Shown here: piece after piece, positions 1 to 12,634 of the stretch | Position numbering within the stretch: the stretch's first letter is position 1 | Layout of the letters: each line of letters starts with the position of its first letter | From: Lepidurus packardi | Taxonomy: Eukaryota > Arthropoda > Branchiopoda > Notostraca > Triopsidae | Length of the DNA stretch: 64,000 nucleotides | NCBI GenBank assembly: GCA_023053545.1 | Contig: JAKZAN010000131.1 | Span: 23,696-87,695, forward strand | Direction: 5' to 3' | The notes under the pieces: generated by a model | What the model was told of the DNA's origin: nothing | What the model saw: the letters and a program-made list of their open reading frames with translations, nothing else | Databases searched by the model: none | Made by a program: the position numbers and the translations under genes

Positions 1-1
1 A

Positions 2-157
2 TGCCCACCTGAACAGGAGCACTTGATCTGCAGGAGGATGAGACTTTTATAGGACAATTATATTGGCGAACACTTTTTGCCTGGACTCGGGAATGAAGGA
101 GTGGTGGGCAGTTCCAGATTTCCGATAAAGAGTAGACGCAATTAATAAACTATCTGA
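2..157 (+). CDS. possible 3' end of an upstream gene
   Basis: Reading from base 2 gives 51 sense codons and then TGA at 155-157, with one TAG and two TAA codons read as Glu. The peptide is polar and basic near its end and matches nothing I recognise. The frame is open to the window edge, so it could be the last exon of a gene that starts outside. The opposite strand is also open in one frame from about position 224 down to 1, but that frame has no ATG, so the plus reading is preferred. With only one stop codon in this code, a 51-codon open frame is weak evidence. Bases 158-305 look like the 5' leader of the next gene. Confidence 0.3.
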
Positions 158-305
158 CGAAAATCTATGAGAATCAATGTCGGGACATTGGTTTGTTAAT
201 AGATATTCACATCGTTAATTCAAAGCTTAAGATTTAATAAACCATCAAGGAAAAAAGTACATTTATTCCTCAGCAATAAAGAAGCCCATCAAAAAAGACG
301 GTCCA

Positions 306-1216
<911 letters not shown>

Positions 1217-1345
1217 TGCTCTTGGAGTGATCATATTCCTTATATCAGTTCTTTTGCTAAGTATTTGTTTAATTCTCTTCGTCTAAGACCCTTACTGGTC
1301 CTATTTATAGTTCTTGGAACTGTTTTTTGGCAGTAAGACTGTGTT

Positions 1346-3777
1346 TCAGACTATTTGTATGGGTACTCTCCCCACATATCGAGCTGCGAATTCTGGAGGA
1401 TATGACTTTAAATCTATTACTAACATCATTAGTTGTGGAAACCCCGCTTTTATGATGGACTCCATCCCTTATACTGAAGGAGTCAGTCCGTCCAGGACGA
1501 ACCCGACTACTGAAGGCATCTTGGTGGTACTTAGTGCCTTGAGGCCCTAGGTTGTTAGATCACTTCTCCCCAAGAAAGCATATTTCAGGTTATTGAAGAC
1601 CAGGTCACTGTTAGTCAAATGCACCATGGCTTTATCTGTAATTTCATTTTAGGAAGCATAAAGTATTTCGAGGGCGTTCAGAAAATCTTGAGTCAGCTTG
1701 ACAAAAAAGCCATCACTGATGCGAGTCCTTCTTATATCAAGAATCCCGATGAAGGGCTGTTTGAGGATGGCTTAAGCACAGGAGTCATCAAATAGCGTGT
1801 TTGCTAGGTATTCAAAGAAAGAAAGCATTAAAACAATATTTTACCGATGACGAGGTTTTAGAAGTTGGTATAGGTAGTCTGGAACAGGCTATTAATTCCG
1901 ACGCAACTTATCTTTTGATTCTCATGAAGCTGCAGTTCCCTCAACTTCTTAAGTTTCATGGTGGACAGGTATTAGAGGGCTCGGTCGTTGAGTCTATTCG
2001 AACTTAATAGAAGTGATTGAAGTTTTGGCAGCCGAAGCTTGCTGAACTACCTCATTCCTTCCTCGTCGATTGAACAAGCGTATAGAAACAGGACTTAGAG
2101 ATTGATGAGGGCATCTGGTTTAAGATACCCGAATCCCCTGCCTGTGATCCCTCTGTTGTTTCCGAGTTTAAGTTCTGTGACTCCTGAGAGATCCATCTGT
2201 GCTAGATGTCTGAAAGACTCATCTGTGATCAGATTCCCCGAAAGATCCAACACATTCAGTTCCTTTGTAGTTTCCCAATTACTGAGTCCCTGAATGCTTT
2301 AGTCAGTCAAAAAGGCGTGGTCTGACAAGAAACATCAATAAAGAGGATAAAATTACTCATTATAATCTTTTGGATTGTAGGAAAGGTGAACCTGATGTCT
2401 TTGAGTCTATCGTAAAGCCGTACCTGTGCAAGCATGAGCACCGCCATTTTGCTTGGGTTTCTCATGGCCAGAACCTACAAACTCTCATCCGTCACACTTA
2501 GTTTAGCTATACTTGATGTTGAGAAGTGTAGTATTACATAGACTGATGATTCTGAGGACTTACGGGTTGAAGTGCATGAATACCATCTTCAAATCAGTGT
2601 CGTCAAGCTCATTTCCAGCTATTCCAATAAACTTGAGATGTTGGAGCCTCCCCAGGAATTCGATCCCTTGAGAAGTTATGAGGTTTTCCCCCAACCCTAA
2701 GACTGTCATGTTTTAGTTCGCGAACTCCAAGAAGGAGAAATCCTCGATCTTGTTTTCTTCGACTGTGATGTTAACTATATTTTTGTATTTTTTTAGGATT
2801 TATCCTACACTTTTGCCTGTCAGCAAGTTAGAGTCTAGTCGCAACATTTCCAAACTGGGTAGGCTCATCTGCCTTATGAGAGAAATCATGATGTCGTCTT
2901 TCAGAAAGCATTGGCTCATGAAGAGATGTTTGAGTTTGGGAAGTTCTCCCTGATTGAGTTTTGGAGTTACTAGCATATGATTTCCTTCTAACGTAATCGC
3001 TTGAAGCTAGGGAGCCCCCATCCGACTAATCATAGTCAGGACGTCAGCGTCAAGTTTATTGCGTGAAAGGTCGAGACTGTATAGCTGCGGAAGATACATA
3101 GTAGACAAGGGTATGATATTATCGGTACTGAGCCCATTGCCATCGAGTGAGAGAGTTCTTAATTGAGGTAGTTTAATTCTGGAGAAATGTTAGAGTTCGG
3201 TCCGAGTTAGAAAGGCGTCACCTAAATACCGTAAAGCAAGTGGTATCATTTTATGAACCATTGAGTTTATGTGAATAGAAATATGCATTACTTATCGCGA
3301 GAGTCTATAAATTTGAGAGGTCTAGACCGCTGAATCGGCTCATCCAGAGTTCGTTCAGAGGATTCCCCACGAGATGCAGCTAGTTCAGATTTTATAGGTC
3401 AAAGTTGAAGAAAGAAGGGCTCATCCCGTAGTTCATGGTGTTTCTGATGATTGACAACTTCTGCAGCCTCGGCATGCGAATCTTAGAGAGTTAGTGGAAA
3501 CGATCCTGGTGACTCAGATAGCACAGCTCGACCTTGAGTGTTAAGAGGCTGGGAAACTCAGCGAGAGTGGCCAGGATATCGAGAGTCTAATTGGTAACAC
3601 CGTGTTCTGAAACCGAGTGAGAGGAGAAGGAGTCTTTTGTTGAGTATTACGGATGGTCAGGTTGGTTACCGTGGCGTAGTCTGAGGAAACTAGCTGAGTA
3701 AAGGCGTGAATGTCATAGCCCCTTAAAACTAACCCGAAGGAGGAGCCCATAGAAAGCAGGGCAAAGAGGAGAAGCAT
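1346..3777 (-). CDS. secreted or anchored leucine-rich repeat protein
   Basis: A 736-residue protein with a hydrophobic N-terminal signal sequence (about residues 1-17) followed by many leucine-rich repeats of the LxxLxLxxNxL type. Five introns (3607-3650, 3222-3291, 2507-2537, 2322-2356, 1804-1844) were placed by keeping the repeats in register; with them removed, the coding length is a whole number of codons ending in TGA. The in-frame TTG slightly upstream is not a credible start; ATG at 3775-3777 starts the signal peptide. No transmembrane segment or kinase domain was seen after the repeats. LRR domains bind proteins, so a role at the surface or in the secretory pathway is inferred only. 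It converges on the Rab11 gene with 129 bp between stops. Confidence 0.82.
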
Positions 3778-3882
3778 TAGATAAAAGTCTATTACCAAGA
3801 AGGATACCTTAAGATTTATTAATAAATAAAGGAGAATTAAGAAAGTATATATGTGAATTGCGCTGGCTGATGTGTTTTCCGA

Positions 3883-6325
3883 TCACATAATCCGATATGT
3901 GTTCTAATGGTAGCCCATGCTGTCGAACAGTTGGCTCATGTATCCATTCATCACCGGAGGGCCGCAACAGTGGATCATCGACACCTTCTCTGCACTCAAG
4001 TTTCTCTCGCAGAACTCCCTATCGATATTGCTCTGGAAAAATTGTTCAGGGTCTCTCAAATTGTTCTCGTCAGGGAATTTGAGTTTCAGATTGAACAGGT
4101 CTAGCTCATACTTCTTAGAAATAAGGTTCAGATCTAGTAGCCATGAGAATACTTTGAACTCCTCTTTAGTGGTGAAAGAAGCATACAAAGTAAATACACT
4201 GCCAGAATAGAAACTTGGGTACTTGATATTGTAAGGATTGGCCGCACTGTACTACCTTCCTTATTTCTATGCTGCGATGAAGATAGCCTTCTTCAGCAGC
4301 AAGTCGAATAGATCTATAAAGGGGAGGATGCCTGTTCCGCCTGTGATTATCACGTTGTGTCCTGGCTTAATGTCTAATTGTTCACCGTATTCGCCCTCAA
4401 TATTGATGCGGGCTCCGGCTTCAAAGACTTCTCTGGATACCTTTCCATTGGGATATCTTTTTATCATCAGGGGGAGCTCTGATGCGTACCTTTTGGCCTG
4501 GAAATCTGAAAAGATGCTTGGCTAGAACTTCTTTTTGTAAAACTATAGAAGGCGAACTCTGAAGTCAATGTTGCACTATAGCTGGCTCAGAATGAGTGTG
4601 TAAGTTCTTGTCTGCCTTGTAGTTAGCAAAATAAATTTACCCAGATGACTTTTAGGGTTCATGGGATTGGTCTAGATCTTCAGCCCAGACTTTTAAAAAA
4701 TGATCTTGAAGTAGTTCGGGATCATTTCTGATACCTTTTTTATCTTCCAGTCAGAGTTTTAACTTGCAGAGCCATAAGATATGACGGAGGCATCCCTCCG
4801 ACCGATGACTCGGGATTCCAAGTATCGCAGAGCATGCACACTGTGGAGATGAGGTCGTGTGTTGGGTTGATATTCTGACGAGCAACCCCCGTAGATGTAT
4901 TTGCTGACATCCTGTCCGATAAGCCCCTTGATGAGGGCCTGGCCTCCGGGATGTTGGAATTGGGTAATGTCACAAACATATTCCTTGAAATAGACAAATC
5001 TGACCGAAGGGTAAGAAGCGATAATTTCGTGGCGGTCTTTGTGTAGATGGATTAGATCGACAAGGCCGTCGTAACTGTGACTGCTTAATGACATGGTGAG
5101 AAGTATCTCTTCTTCTCTTTAGGCAAGTTTCGGATTGCGCTTGAAGATGTTTGTGAAAAAGGAGTGTCCGCGCCTGTAAAGAATCTCTAGCGCAGTGAGC
5201 CATGTAAGAGTGATGGTGAAGCATATAGCTATGACCGCCAGAACGCGGGAAAAATCTTGAAAATAGGTCAGCCACCCCAAGATCAGCTGTATTTTGATAA
5301 TGATGAAGACCGAGTATCCAAACATCGAATGCACTTTGACTATTCTTAAGTAGGTTCGAGAGTCGATATCAATCAGTGCTTTTCTTCTCTGGACGACTAT
5401 GCTGATAAGGAGTTGTGCGACTAGACAAAGCAGGAGCGAGAAACCGAGAACCATATGCACTTTGTGGAGGGTCGTCATGATGTCGAAGTTGAATAGAATG
5501 TCTCTGCGATTCAAGTAAACGAGAGAACTCACAACCAAAACAGTCACTACTATGTTAAATAGCAGAATAATGGAATGAATGCTTTGGTGCAGGCTTCGTG
5601 TCTTGAAGTAGCGGGCACTGACGAAAGAGATATCAGACAACAATCCCCAGCATATTGTCATGATGATGCCATGGTAGATTATAAAGGGGGACTTGGAGGG
5701 GCTTTGGGAGTCAAGGATGCCAGTGAATCCATTTATTAGTGGCCATTTGAAGCAGCGAACAGGATTGGGAGCATGAGAATGTTCCTGAATTTGGGGGGAA
5801 GTAGTGGGAAAGGTGCATATATCGACAACATCTCCTTTGTGCAGGACTTTGTCCTTGAAATCTGCAGTCTATAACTTTCTTCTAAAACTACAGACAAGTC
5901 TGTGGGATTCAGCGACGATGGTTTTTGACTCGAGGTCATCAGTTCCGGGGCCAAACTCTGGATTCCCGAAGATATCTAGTTGTGGGGTAGTATGTCCAAC
6001 AGTCCTGCATAAGTAGACACGATTATGTCAATGTTTAAAAGTACCATCGGTCGGAAAGCTAGAAGTTGCTCGTGCTGTTGTTAGGGGAATCGCAGAGCCA
6101 GAGGTCATTATAGCTCATGGATTTTCCGAGTAAGATCGGCACAAAGGAGATGGGGTTCTGGACCTGCTCAATCTGGATGGCAATATAGGAGTCAGCGAGA
6201 AATTCCCATCTGAGAGTGATATTAGTGCCTTGTAGATATCCCGTGTTTTGGAAGGTTGAGCAGCTTACCAACAAAATGCAAAATATGAACGAGAAGGGGA
6301 GGTTAGATGGCACCTTTGAGGTCAT
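3883..6325 (-). CDS. DOMON - cytochrome b561 - cytochrome b5 - FAD/NAD reductase fusion
   Basis: An 800-residue predicted transmembrane redox protein. Order: signal peptide (about 1-22), DOMON-like beta domain (to about 200), a multi-span cytochrome b561 core with spaced histidines (about 209-390), a cytochrome b5 domain with its heme HPGG motif at 445-448, and a ferredoxin-reductase-type FAD/NAD module with a GGTG nucleotide motif near 650 and CGPP near 775. One 40-nt intron (6005-6044) joins DOMON to b561; the other domains are in one uninterrupted frame. In known families DOMON and b561 pass electrons across membranes, and the b5/reductase part would bring electrons from NAD(P)H on the cytosolic side. 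A transmembrane ferric or ascorbate-type reductase is therefore likely, but the substrate cannot be told from sequence. It is divergent from the SLC33-like gene across 135 bp. Confidence 0.85.
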
Positions 6326-6460
6326 TATTTGTTCTAGGAGTTAAAAGAGAGAAAATATCCTTAGTAAACGAAACCCACAAAAATTAATCAATCAAATCCG
6401 GTGCTAAGCCATATCTTAGTCCAGATCATATCCAATTTACAAAAGCGAAACCTCCATTCT

Positions 6461-7857
6461 ATGGATAATACACCCCAGGAACCAACAGCTGGAACTAAAC
6501 ATATCAATAAATCGATAATCCTCCTCCTCTCCTACGAGTATCTCATACAAGGAATCATCTACACCTTCTGCTCTAGTTTCATTCTAAGCTATCCTACTAC
6601 CCCTTCCTACCACATCGTCTCACTCTTTACCGCAGCCCTTCTGCCTGCATCCTTTAAATTCATAATTGCCCCATTCGTCTAATACTTTACCATCCCCAGC
6701 TATGGGCGTCGGAAAACATGGCTAATAGCCAGCAACATATTCTACGCCCTATGTGTTGGTGCCATGGCTTTACATACAAGAGAATAACAACAGGTTATGG
6801 CAGCCATTCTACTAACCTTATCAGTGATTGGAGTCTCTACGCAGGATATAACAGTGGATGCTTTAGGCGTAAAGTAGTTGGGAGATGGCAATTTGGTGAG
6901 TATTATCCAACTAGTGTTTCTGAAGTTGGGTGAGATTTGCGGTAGTCTTGTTTTCATCAAAGCGATATCGACACCTTTCGCCTAGAAACTTGGAAGGAGT
7001 ACGCCTCTAATGAGCACAGGAAGCTTCGTGGCGACAATAGCCGGTATCATACTCATCGGAAACATTTTCGTGCACTTCCTTTTCAAAGAAACAAGTAAAA
7101 CACTACTTTTAACATGACTACTCTGTTCGCAGCACTGCCATCCGAAAAACAACGTAGATCCCTTTGCGACACTATTAGAAATTATAGGATATTCCTGACT
7201 CCCTCCAGCAAGTACTTCCGCCAAATCGTGATGTATTTGCTGGTTTCTGAAGGACTCCTCTACTTCGAAGGGGGCTACTCTGTTGAACTCTTACTCCATG
7301 GGTTCAATAAAGAGACTCTGACAGAGATTGGAAACATGCTCATCCTCCCCAATCTTCTCCTCGTATTTATTGCTAACAGATATCATATCGGGGCCCGACC
7401 CTATCGTAATCTGGGGATAGTCATAGTCGCACAGTTGGTGGTGTCGAGTATCGGCTACCTAGTGAAGCCTAGTTCTTTTGGCGGAGTTATGTGTTTGAAA
7501 TTCGGGATCGAGTTACTCTCGAACCTGAGATTCGTGCTGTATGTAATGATGGCCAACCGTTTTCCTTTGAGACCCCTAACTGCAATGAATCTTACGATGC
7601 TAAACAGCTTTTCGAACCTGGGACGTAATACTTCTCTAGCACTAAAACTAATCGGAGTGTTTGGGTACTCCAAGATGTGTATATTTGGGTTCATATTGCA
7701 AGCGGGAATAATGTGTTTCTATGGACCTGTGTGCCTCTGGGTGAAATTGGGCAGCGTCTAAGAGCACGACGGCATCCCAGAAGGACAACAAGATAAACAG
7801 TAATGTGTAGCCTACAAATAGTTTGAAGATGAGTAAAATGTGCAATAAATACAGTGA
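6461..7857 (+). CDS. SLC33/acetyl-CoA-transporter-like MFS membrane protein
   Basis: A 452-residue, many-span membrane protein. The first half matches the AT-1/SLC33 layout: a YEYLIQG segment in helix 1, an APFVEYF loop followed by the MFS signature GRRKTWL, and a STQDITVDAL stretch that is typical of this family. One 38-nt intron (7095-7132) is needed to continue into the second half. The GTG-started frame reaches further upstream, but ATG at 6461 is the first methionine. The C-terminal tail, rich in TAA/TAG codons, becomes strongly acidic when these are read as Glu, another hint for the code. Human SLC33A1 carries acetyl-CoA into the ER lumen; the substrate here is inferred only from family likeness. 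It converges on the protease gene with 39 bp between. Confidence 0.75.
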
Positions 7858-7896
7858 TTATGGTTAAAGGAGTGATGTGATTGTTATAGTTGCTGA

Positions 7897-9144
7897 TCAG
7901 AGTTTGGGCCAGGGAGGCAGTGTCTATCGAGTGATTATCTTATCGAATTTACTCAGGAATTGTTTGAACTAAGCTAGTTCGTGAAACTTGCTTTGGGCCT
8001 TCAGTAGAAAGTTGGAGTATGAGTAGTTGTGACGAGGCAGTTTCTGCTAGCTTTTGTTGATAATGTAGACTGCCATCCCCGACAGTGACTGTTTCCCCAT
8101 GTCCCAGATCCCACAACCCGAAAATCCATTTAGAAGAGGACAGGTAGTCTTGATGAGGGCTGGACGAATAGGATCATGCCTGCCGAAGTCGATCTTTTTA
8201 GACACGATCCCTTTGAGTAATGTTGGAGTCATCTGCAAAAACCCGAAAACGCTATCAGAGTATTTGTACTTGCCGAAGCCCAAGGCACATACATCGGATC
8301 CCAAGACATGATTGCTAGTCTATCCATAGGGCTAGAAGCGTGAATCAGCCATTTATGTAGTATTCTGCAGAGTAAGCTAGATCCAGTCAATATAAGGGGA
8401 TATCGCAGTGACTCGCGCATTCAAGGATTATGTATAAGGATGAACTCGTATTCTTAGATCTGCAGTGTCTGGCTAGAGGACACTCTGACGATTAAGGACA
8501 TGCTTGACTGTAATGAATCGATTCTCGGATACCCGGATAGCTGTAGCGTAATCACCCCTATCATGAACGTAAGCGGTATTTTTTAAAAGGGATCGCAGAG
8601 ACACCGGTACATAGTCTAGGATCTAGGGAGTAGAGCCAGCGTGAATTACCCGAGCCAGCTAAGCAATGGAAACGCAGCAAATGCAGGACTAATTAACGGG
8701 TAAAAGTATTCCTAAAAGATGGGTAGCTTTGGAGTACACTTTCTACAACTTAATTGGCTTGTCGTCGAAGGCTGGTTCGCATATGTGGTAGATATTTTGG
8801 TACATTTCGCAGATGGTAGACACATACGCAATCCGGCATCCAGTCTCGTCATACAGGTCCTAGCCATACATGCACATGGATTCATAGGTTTACCACTTGG
8901 CTCCTCCTGTGGCTGGTGTGCATGCGTTGATAAGAATTTGGGGGATCTCGGTAGTAGGAGTCTGTGCGGTTATTATTTTACAGAGTACAGATAGGCTCTC
9001 AAAGTATCTGAGCAGGGGAGGTGCAGAGTATTTTGAGGTTCTGGGGAGTGAACAAGTATGGTCTAGGATGGTGAGTCTAGTGGAGTTGTGGACATGATCG
9101 ATAGTAATATTGATGGCTAGCTGTTTGGAGTCTGGGGTCAGCAT
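7897..9144 (-). CDS. DEG15/TYSND1-like peroxisomal trypsin-fold protease
   Basis: An intron-free 415-residue protein whose second half has a trypsin-like fold: putative His215 in a VKHVL segment, Asp253 in IDWIEL, and Ser342 in GFSGCG where classic enzymes have GDSGGP. It ends in Pro-Lys-Leu, which fits the peroxisomal targeting signal 1 consensus. DEG15/TYSND1 enzymes trim targeting peptides from peroxisomal proteins and share this length of N-terminal non-catalytic region plus a C-terminal protease. The N-terminal half is cysteine-rich (pairs such as CMC and CICC) and unrecognised. The Gly after the usual SG is replaced by Cys, so activity is uncertain. Fifteen TAA/TAG codons lie in frame. 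Start: ATG 9142-9144; no earlier in-frame ATG was seen nearby. Confidence 0.65.
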
Positions 9145-9266
9145 AAGGATATAGACCCGATCCCGGTTAACTTCTTATAAAGACTAGATAGATTACAAAG
9201 TAGATTCTATAAAAATACAAGCCATAGGTTTTTGATGTTCCTGGATTTTGATGCAAATGATGTCAT

Positions 9267-10048
9267 TCATTGGGGTTTTGAGACCGTGAGTTATTCCAAA
9301 CGAGGGGGCTGTAGTTTGGCTTCAGGGTTGAACACGATAGGAATATCGACCAGACACTTGAAGCTGAGTCTCTGCAGTTCCAGGAACAACTCGGAGTGTT
9401 TTTCGGCCTTCATGTACAGTCCGATTGCATTGATCCTACGGATGCCGAGAGCCCGGCATATTTCTCCTAACATTTAGTTGGATTTCATCATGAGCACATG
9501 CGTATTCTTGAGCATCGTAGTTTTGGTCAGTAATTATTGGTATAGTTCGTATTTGCTGGCACAGTGTTACAACAAGGGAAAAGGATGATGGGTAAGAAAG
9601 AAGAATCTACTTCGGATCGAAGAAAACCATCACGACTTCAGGCGGTGATTTGTTCACTATCTTCTTCACGATTGCATTGAGTCCTACCATGCAGTAACGA
9701 GACCGGAGGGCCTCTACTGTCTGGATATCTTCGTTATGCATGCTGATCAGCTTCTTCCCGATGTTCTTTTTATAGATGCTTTCGCGATGGATGTTCTCAT
9801 TAGGCATGACTTCGGGTTCCTGTCGGAGGACTGTCACATATTGTAGCAGCAGTTGACGGGCACGTATAGAGTCCTCGTAGTTGAGGAGTTAGCTGAAGGA
9901 TTGAAAAGGATGAGGAGTACACACGGAATGTGAAGGGCTGGATGAAGGAAGTCTTGACAGTTTTTTTAAGTGCGGGGTTAGTATTGCTATTTTTATTGGG
10001 GGTGGGTTTGGACTCGTTGGGCTTTTTGGGTTGGGAAAGAGTCCTCAT
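9267..10048 (-). CDS. L7Ae-fold RNA-binding protein, Rpp38/Pop3-like
   Basis: A 232-residue protein with a basic, Asn/Pro-rich N-terminus and a C-terminal half laid out like the L7Ae/L30e fold: a GLNAIVKKI helix, a hydrophobic beta strand (VVMVFF), and a late helix plus strand reading LGEICRALGIRRINAIGL, the usual kink-turn-binding end of the family. Two introns (9893-9920, only 28 nt, and 9556-9610) keep the frame. Size and layout resemble the RNase P/MRP subunit Rpp38/Pop3 more than ribosomal L7Ae or Nhp2, which are shorter. The RNase P assignment is inference; L7Ae fold is moderately sure. The gene lies just upstream of, and on the same strand as, the protease gene, 122 bp apart. Confidence 0.5.
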
Positions 10049-10141
10049 GTGTTGAAAATTGTGGGCGCAATGCTGGACCCTAGAATAGTATTAAATTAAC
10101 CTCAATTAAGCTATCCATCCTGCATCAGAAAATAAAATTAC

Positions 10142-11209
10142 ATGAAGTAGCAATCCGACACCCAAGACCAACAGCCAGAAGAAGCCTAGCCCATTTCAAG
10201 GACCGAAGTTCTGAGACTGCTCGAGAATACCAAGGCTAGCCAAGTCAAGAAAGTCGCAGAGACCTATTTCACTCTCAAGATCAAAGAAGTTACGGCAGAC
10301 ATTTAACGCCACTTCTCCCAGATCTTAGATTTCGTCCAAAACATCGAAACCAGAGATCCAGCAGAAGAGATTCTGAAAGCCTATATATCCACTGAGAATG
10401 AAGCCAGGGATCCCGAAATGGGTCTCAAGGTGAGTCAGGCGGTCTGTGACCTGAGAACCAGGCTGAGAGACCAGGAAAGCGAAGAAAAGAAAACTCATCT
10501 CTTCGACAAATACTAACAGTTTCTGTGCGATTTCAAGGTGGGAGCTAACTTCTCTCTCAAGGACATTAAAAAACGAATTGAGAACTACTTCAATACTCAA
10601 CCTCTCCGTCCTACAAAATCTAAGCTTTTTTCTGACTCTACAGTACTCGTGGACGAAGATGCAAAGAAGATGGTGTTGACCTTTCTAAAATAAGATCTCA
10701 CTGCTCCAAACACAGTAAAAAATATCGCTCTACTTTACAGAGCCTCTTAGAGTAACTTTGATGTGAGCCATTTCCATGAAAGATGTGATGGCATCAGGAA
10801 TACTCTGACAGTGCTGAAGAATGAGTTCGGAAAGGTGCTAGGAGGCTTCAGTCCTGTGGCCTGGGAGTCGAATCTTGGCTACACAAATGACAGATCCCAT
10901 AAGACCTTTTTATTTTCAGTCAATATGAAGGAGAAATTCTACTTCAACGGAAAGCACAGCACCTGGAATAGCAGTTCCTTCGGTCCTGCCTTCGGTTATG
11001 GTAACTACGGACACGACTTGTGTATTTGCCAGAAAGCCAGCACCAACAAGTCCAGCTATGCCGAATTCCCACTCTCTTTTAACAGCAGAGACCTCAAATA
11101 CAAATGTAACCAGGAGACCTGGGAGCTTTTCACAGGCCAGAAGCTAGGCAACAGTTTCCTGACCAGCGATTGGGAGGTGTGGATGGTGGAGTTCTCGCAG
11201 CCTATTTGA
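10142..11209 (+). CDS. TLDc-domain protein
   Basis: An intron-free 355-residue protein. The C-terminal half (about residues 200-355) is a clear TLDc domain: it opens with LLYRASES, has FHERCDG, a TLTVLKNEFGKVLGGFSPVAW segment, a GPAFGYGNYGHDLCI stretch and ends in EVWMVEF, the typical last strand. The N-terminal half is charged and helical with heptad-like spacing. TLDc proteins act in oxidative stress protection and can bind the V-ATPase; many ciliate members carry coiled-coil or B-box N-termini. Which of these applies here is not visible. It shares a 93-bp divergent upstream region with the Rpp38-like gene. Confidence 0.85.
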
Positions 11210-11316
11210 GATGGTAGCAGGACATGTCCTTGAAGCTTGATTACTAAGTTGTTTAGATCTTGGTAAATCTGTCTAATAGTCACTAATTTATTTTTGCGTG
11301 CCTTAATTCCGACAGA

Positions 11317-12546
11317 ATGTCAAGTTTTTTCGGCAAGCTACTCGGCCATGGCAAACAGGATGACAACAGGCTCCTCCTATACATCGGTATTGACATGAAG
11401 CAGTCAATTGAAATTGAGGATCAGGAAGTTGGTCACTACATGGCAGCTCAGGAAGACAAATAGTTCATCTACATCCTCATCAAACATAAGAAAACCGACA
11501 CTATCGTCCTAAAAAGGAAGCTCAACAAGTGCGAGCGATTCTCGGAAGCGATCAGATAGGTACCTGCGGACTCGAAGGGCTACTTGGTGATCGGACACTC
11601 GAACTCGAAGCATACTGAGGGATCGAGGATGGGGCAGACTATGCCTAGATTAGATGATGAGGGCACCAAGTTCATCAGAACTGGCATTCTATCCAAGTAT
11701 AGCAGCAACAGCAATAGTTTCGAGGAATGCCACTTTCGACTGCACCCCGACTACCTCAAATACCAAAAACTGCGAAAGAAAGGTAATCCTACCAAATCCA
11801 TAGTAAGTATTTTGACGAATACAGACAAAATTAACTTCATTCCTCTTGAAAATGCGACTCTCGAACTAGTGGATGAGTCCAAATGTGTATTCTCCATTCA
11901 TGAGAAGTTCAAGACCATCAAACTACGTACAACGTCCAAATAGGACATGCGAGGCTGGTGGATGAGCATCAACGAAGCCATCAAGATCAAATACGAGCAG
12001 CGCTACGTCAGCAATCTCTCAGCAAAAATTGTCAAGCACCAGCAGGAAAAGATTAAGAAGTATCATCAGTCCAGTAAAAACCTACTCGAACAATAAAAGC
12101 AGGTCGTGCTTGACTCACGCGGTAGAAAAGCCTTGACCGAGTACTTCCAAAAAAACATGGACAAGGCTGATGTGGCAGAGGATGTCAAGTTGTTGGCCAT
12201 AATGTACAAATACTCGTATTACTGCGATCTTCTGCGTGATGAACAGCAGGACGAGGCAAAAATGGTACTAGATGCCTTGAAGACCGACTTGAAGGAGAGA
12301 GCTAGCTACTTGATCCAGTGCAATATATTAACCGGCGAAGGGGGTGACATCGACAGCAAAGGAATTTCGGAACTTTATCGGATATTTGACGGGGTCGGAG
12401 CCTATCTTGGAGGCCGGTACCATAGTGTGCTCCTGAACGGACGGTACCTGATAAATGCAGTGTTACAAGGAGGAGTGGCCCAATACTGCGCTGTGAACAA
12501 GATGCGGCTGACATCAATCACAGGACGCCTCTCCCGTGGAACATGA
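11317..12546 (+). CDS. PH-domain-like protein
   Basis: An intron-free 409-residue protein. Residues about 115-235 look like a pleckstrin-homology domain: a start such as IRTGILSKY, beta-strand spacing, and a final helix with the conserved Trp pair in GWWMSINEAI. The part after it is helical and charged, and the last 60 residues turn Gly- and hydrophobic-rich without a membrane segment. The N-terminus (MSSFFGKLLG) is amphipathic. PH domains bind phosphoinositides or proteins, so a peripheral membrane role is inferred. No catalytic domain was found. It follows the TLDc gene on the same strand, 107 bp downstream. Confidence 0.6.
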
Positions 12547-12634
12547 ATTCATCCAACATCCATATTTATTCTAATCTTTACGTTAAATCGAATTACTATG
12601 TTGATTGCTTTGCCTCTATGGCGTTAGACACGGC

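Noticed and set aside
3607-3620. A 14-nt intron in the first LRR gene
   Set aside because: A 44-nt GT-AG intron at 3607-3650 keeps the frame and repeat register, so a 14-nt intron is not needed.
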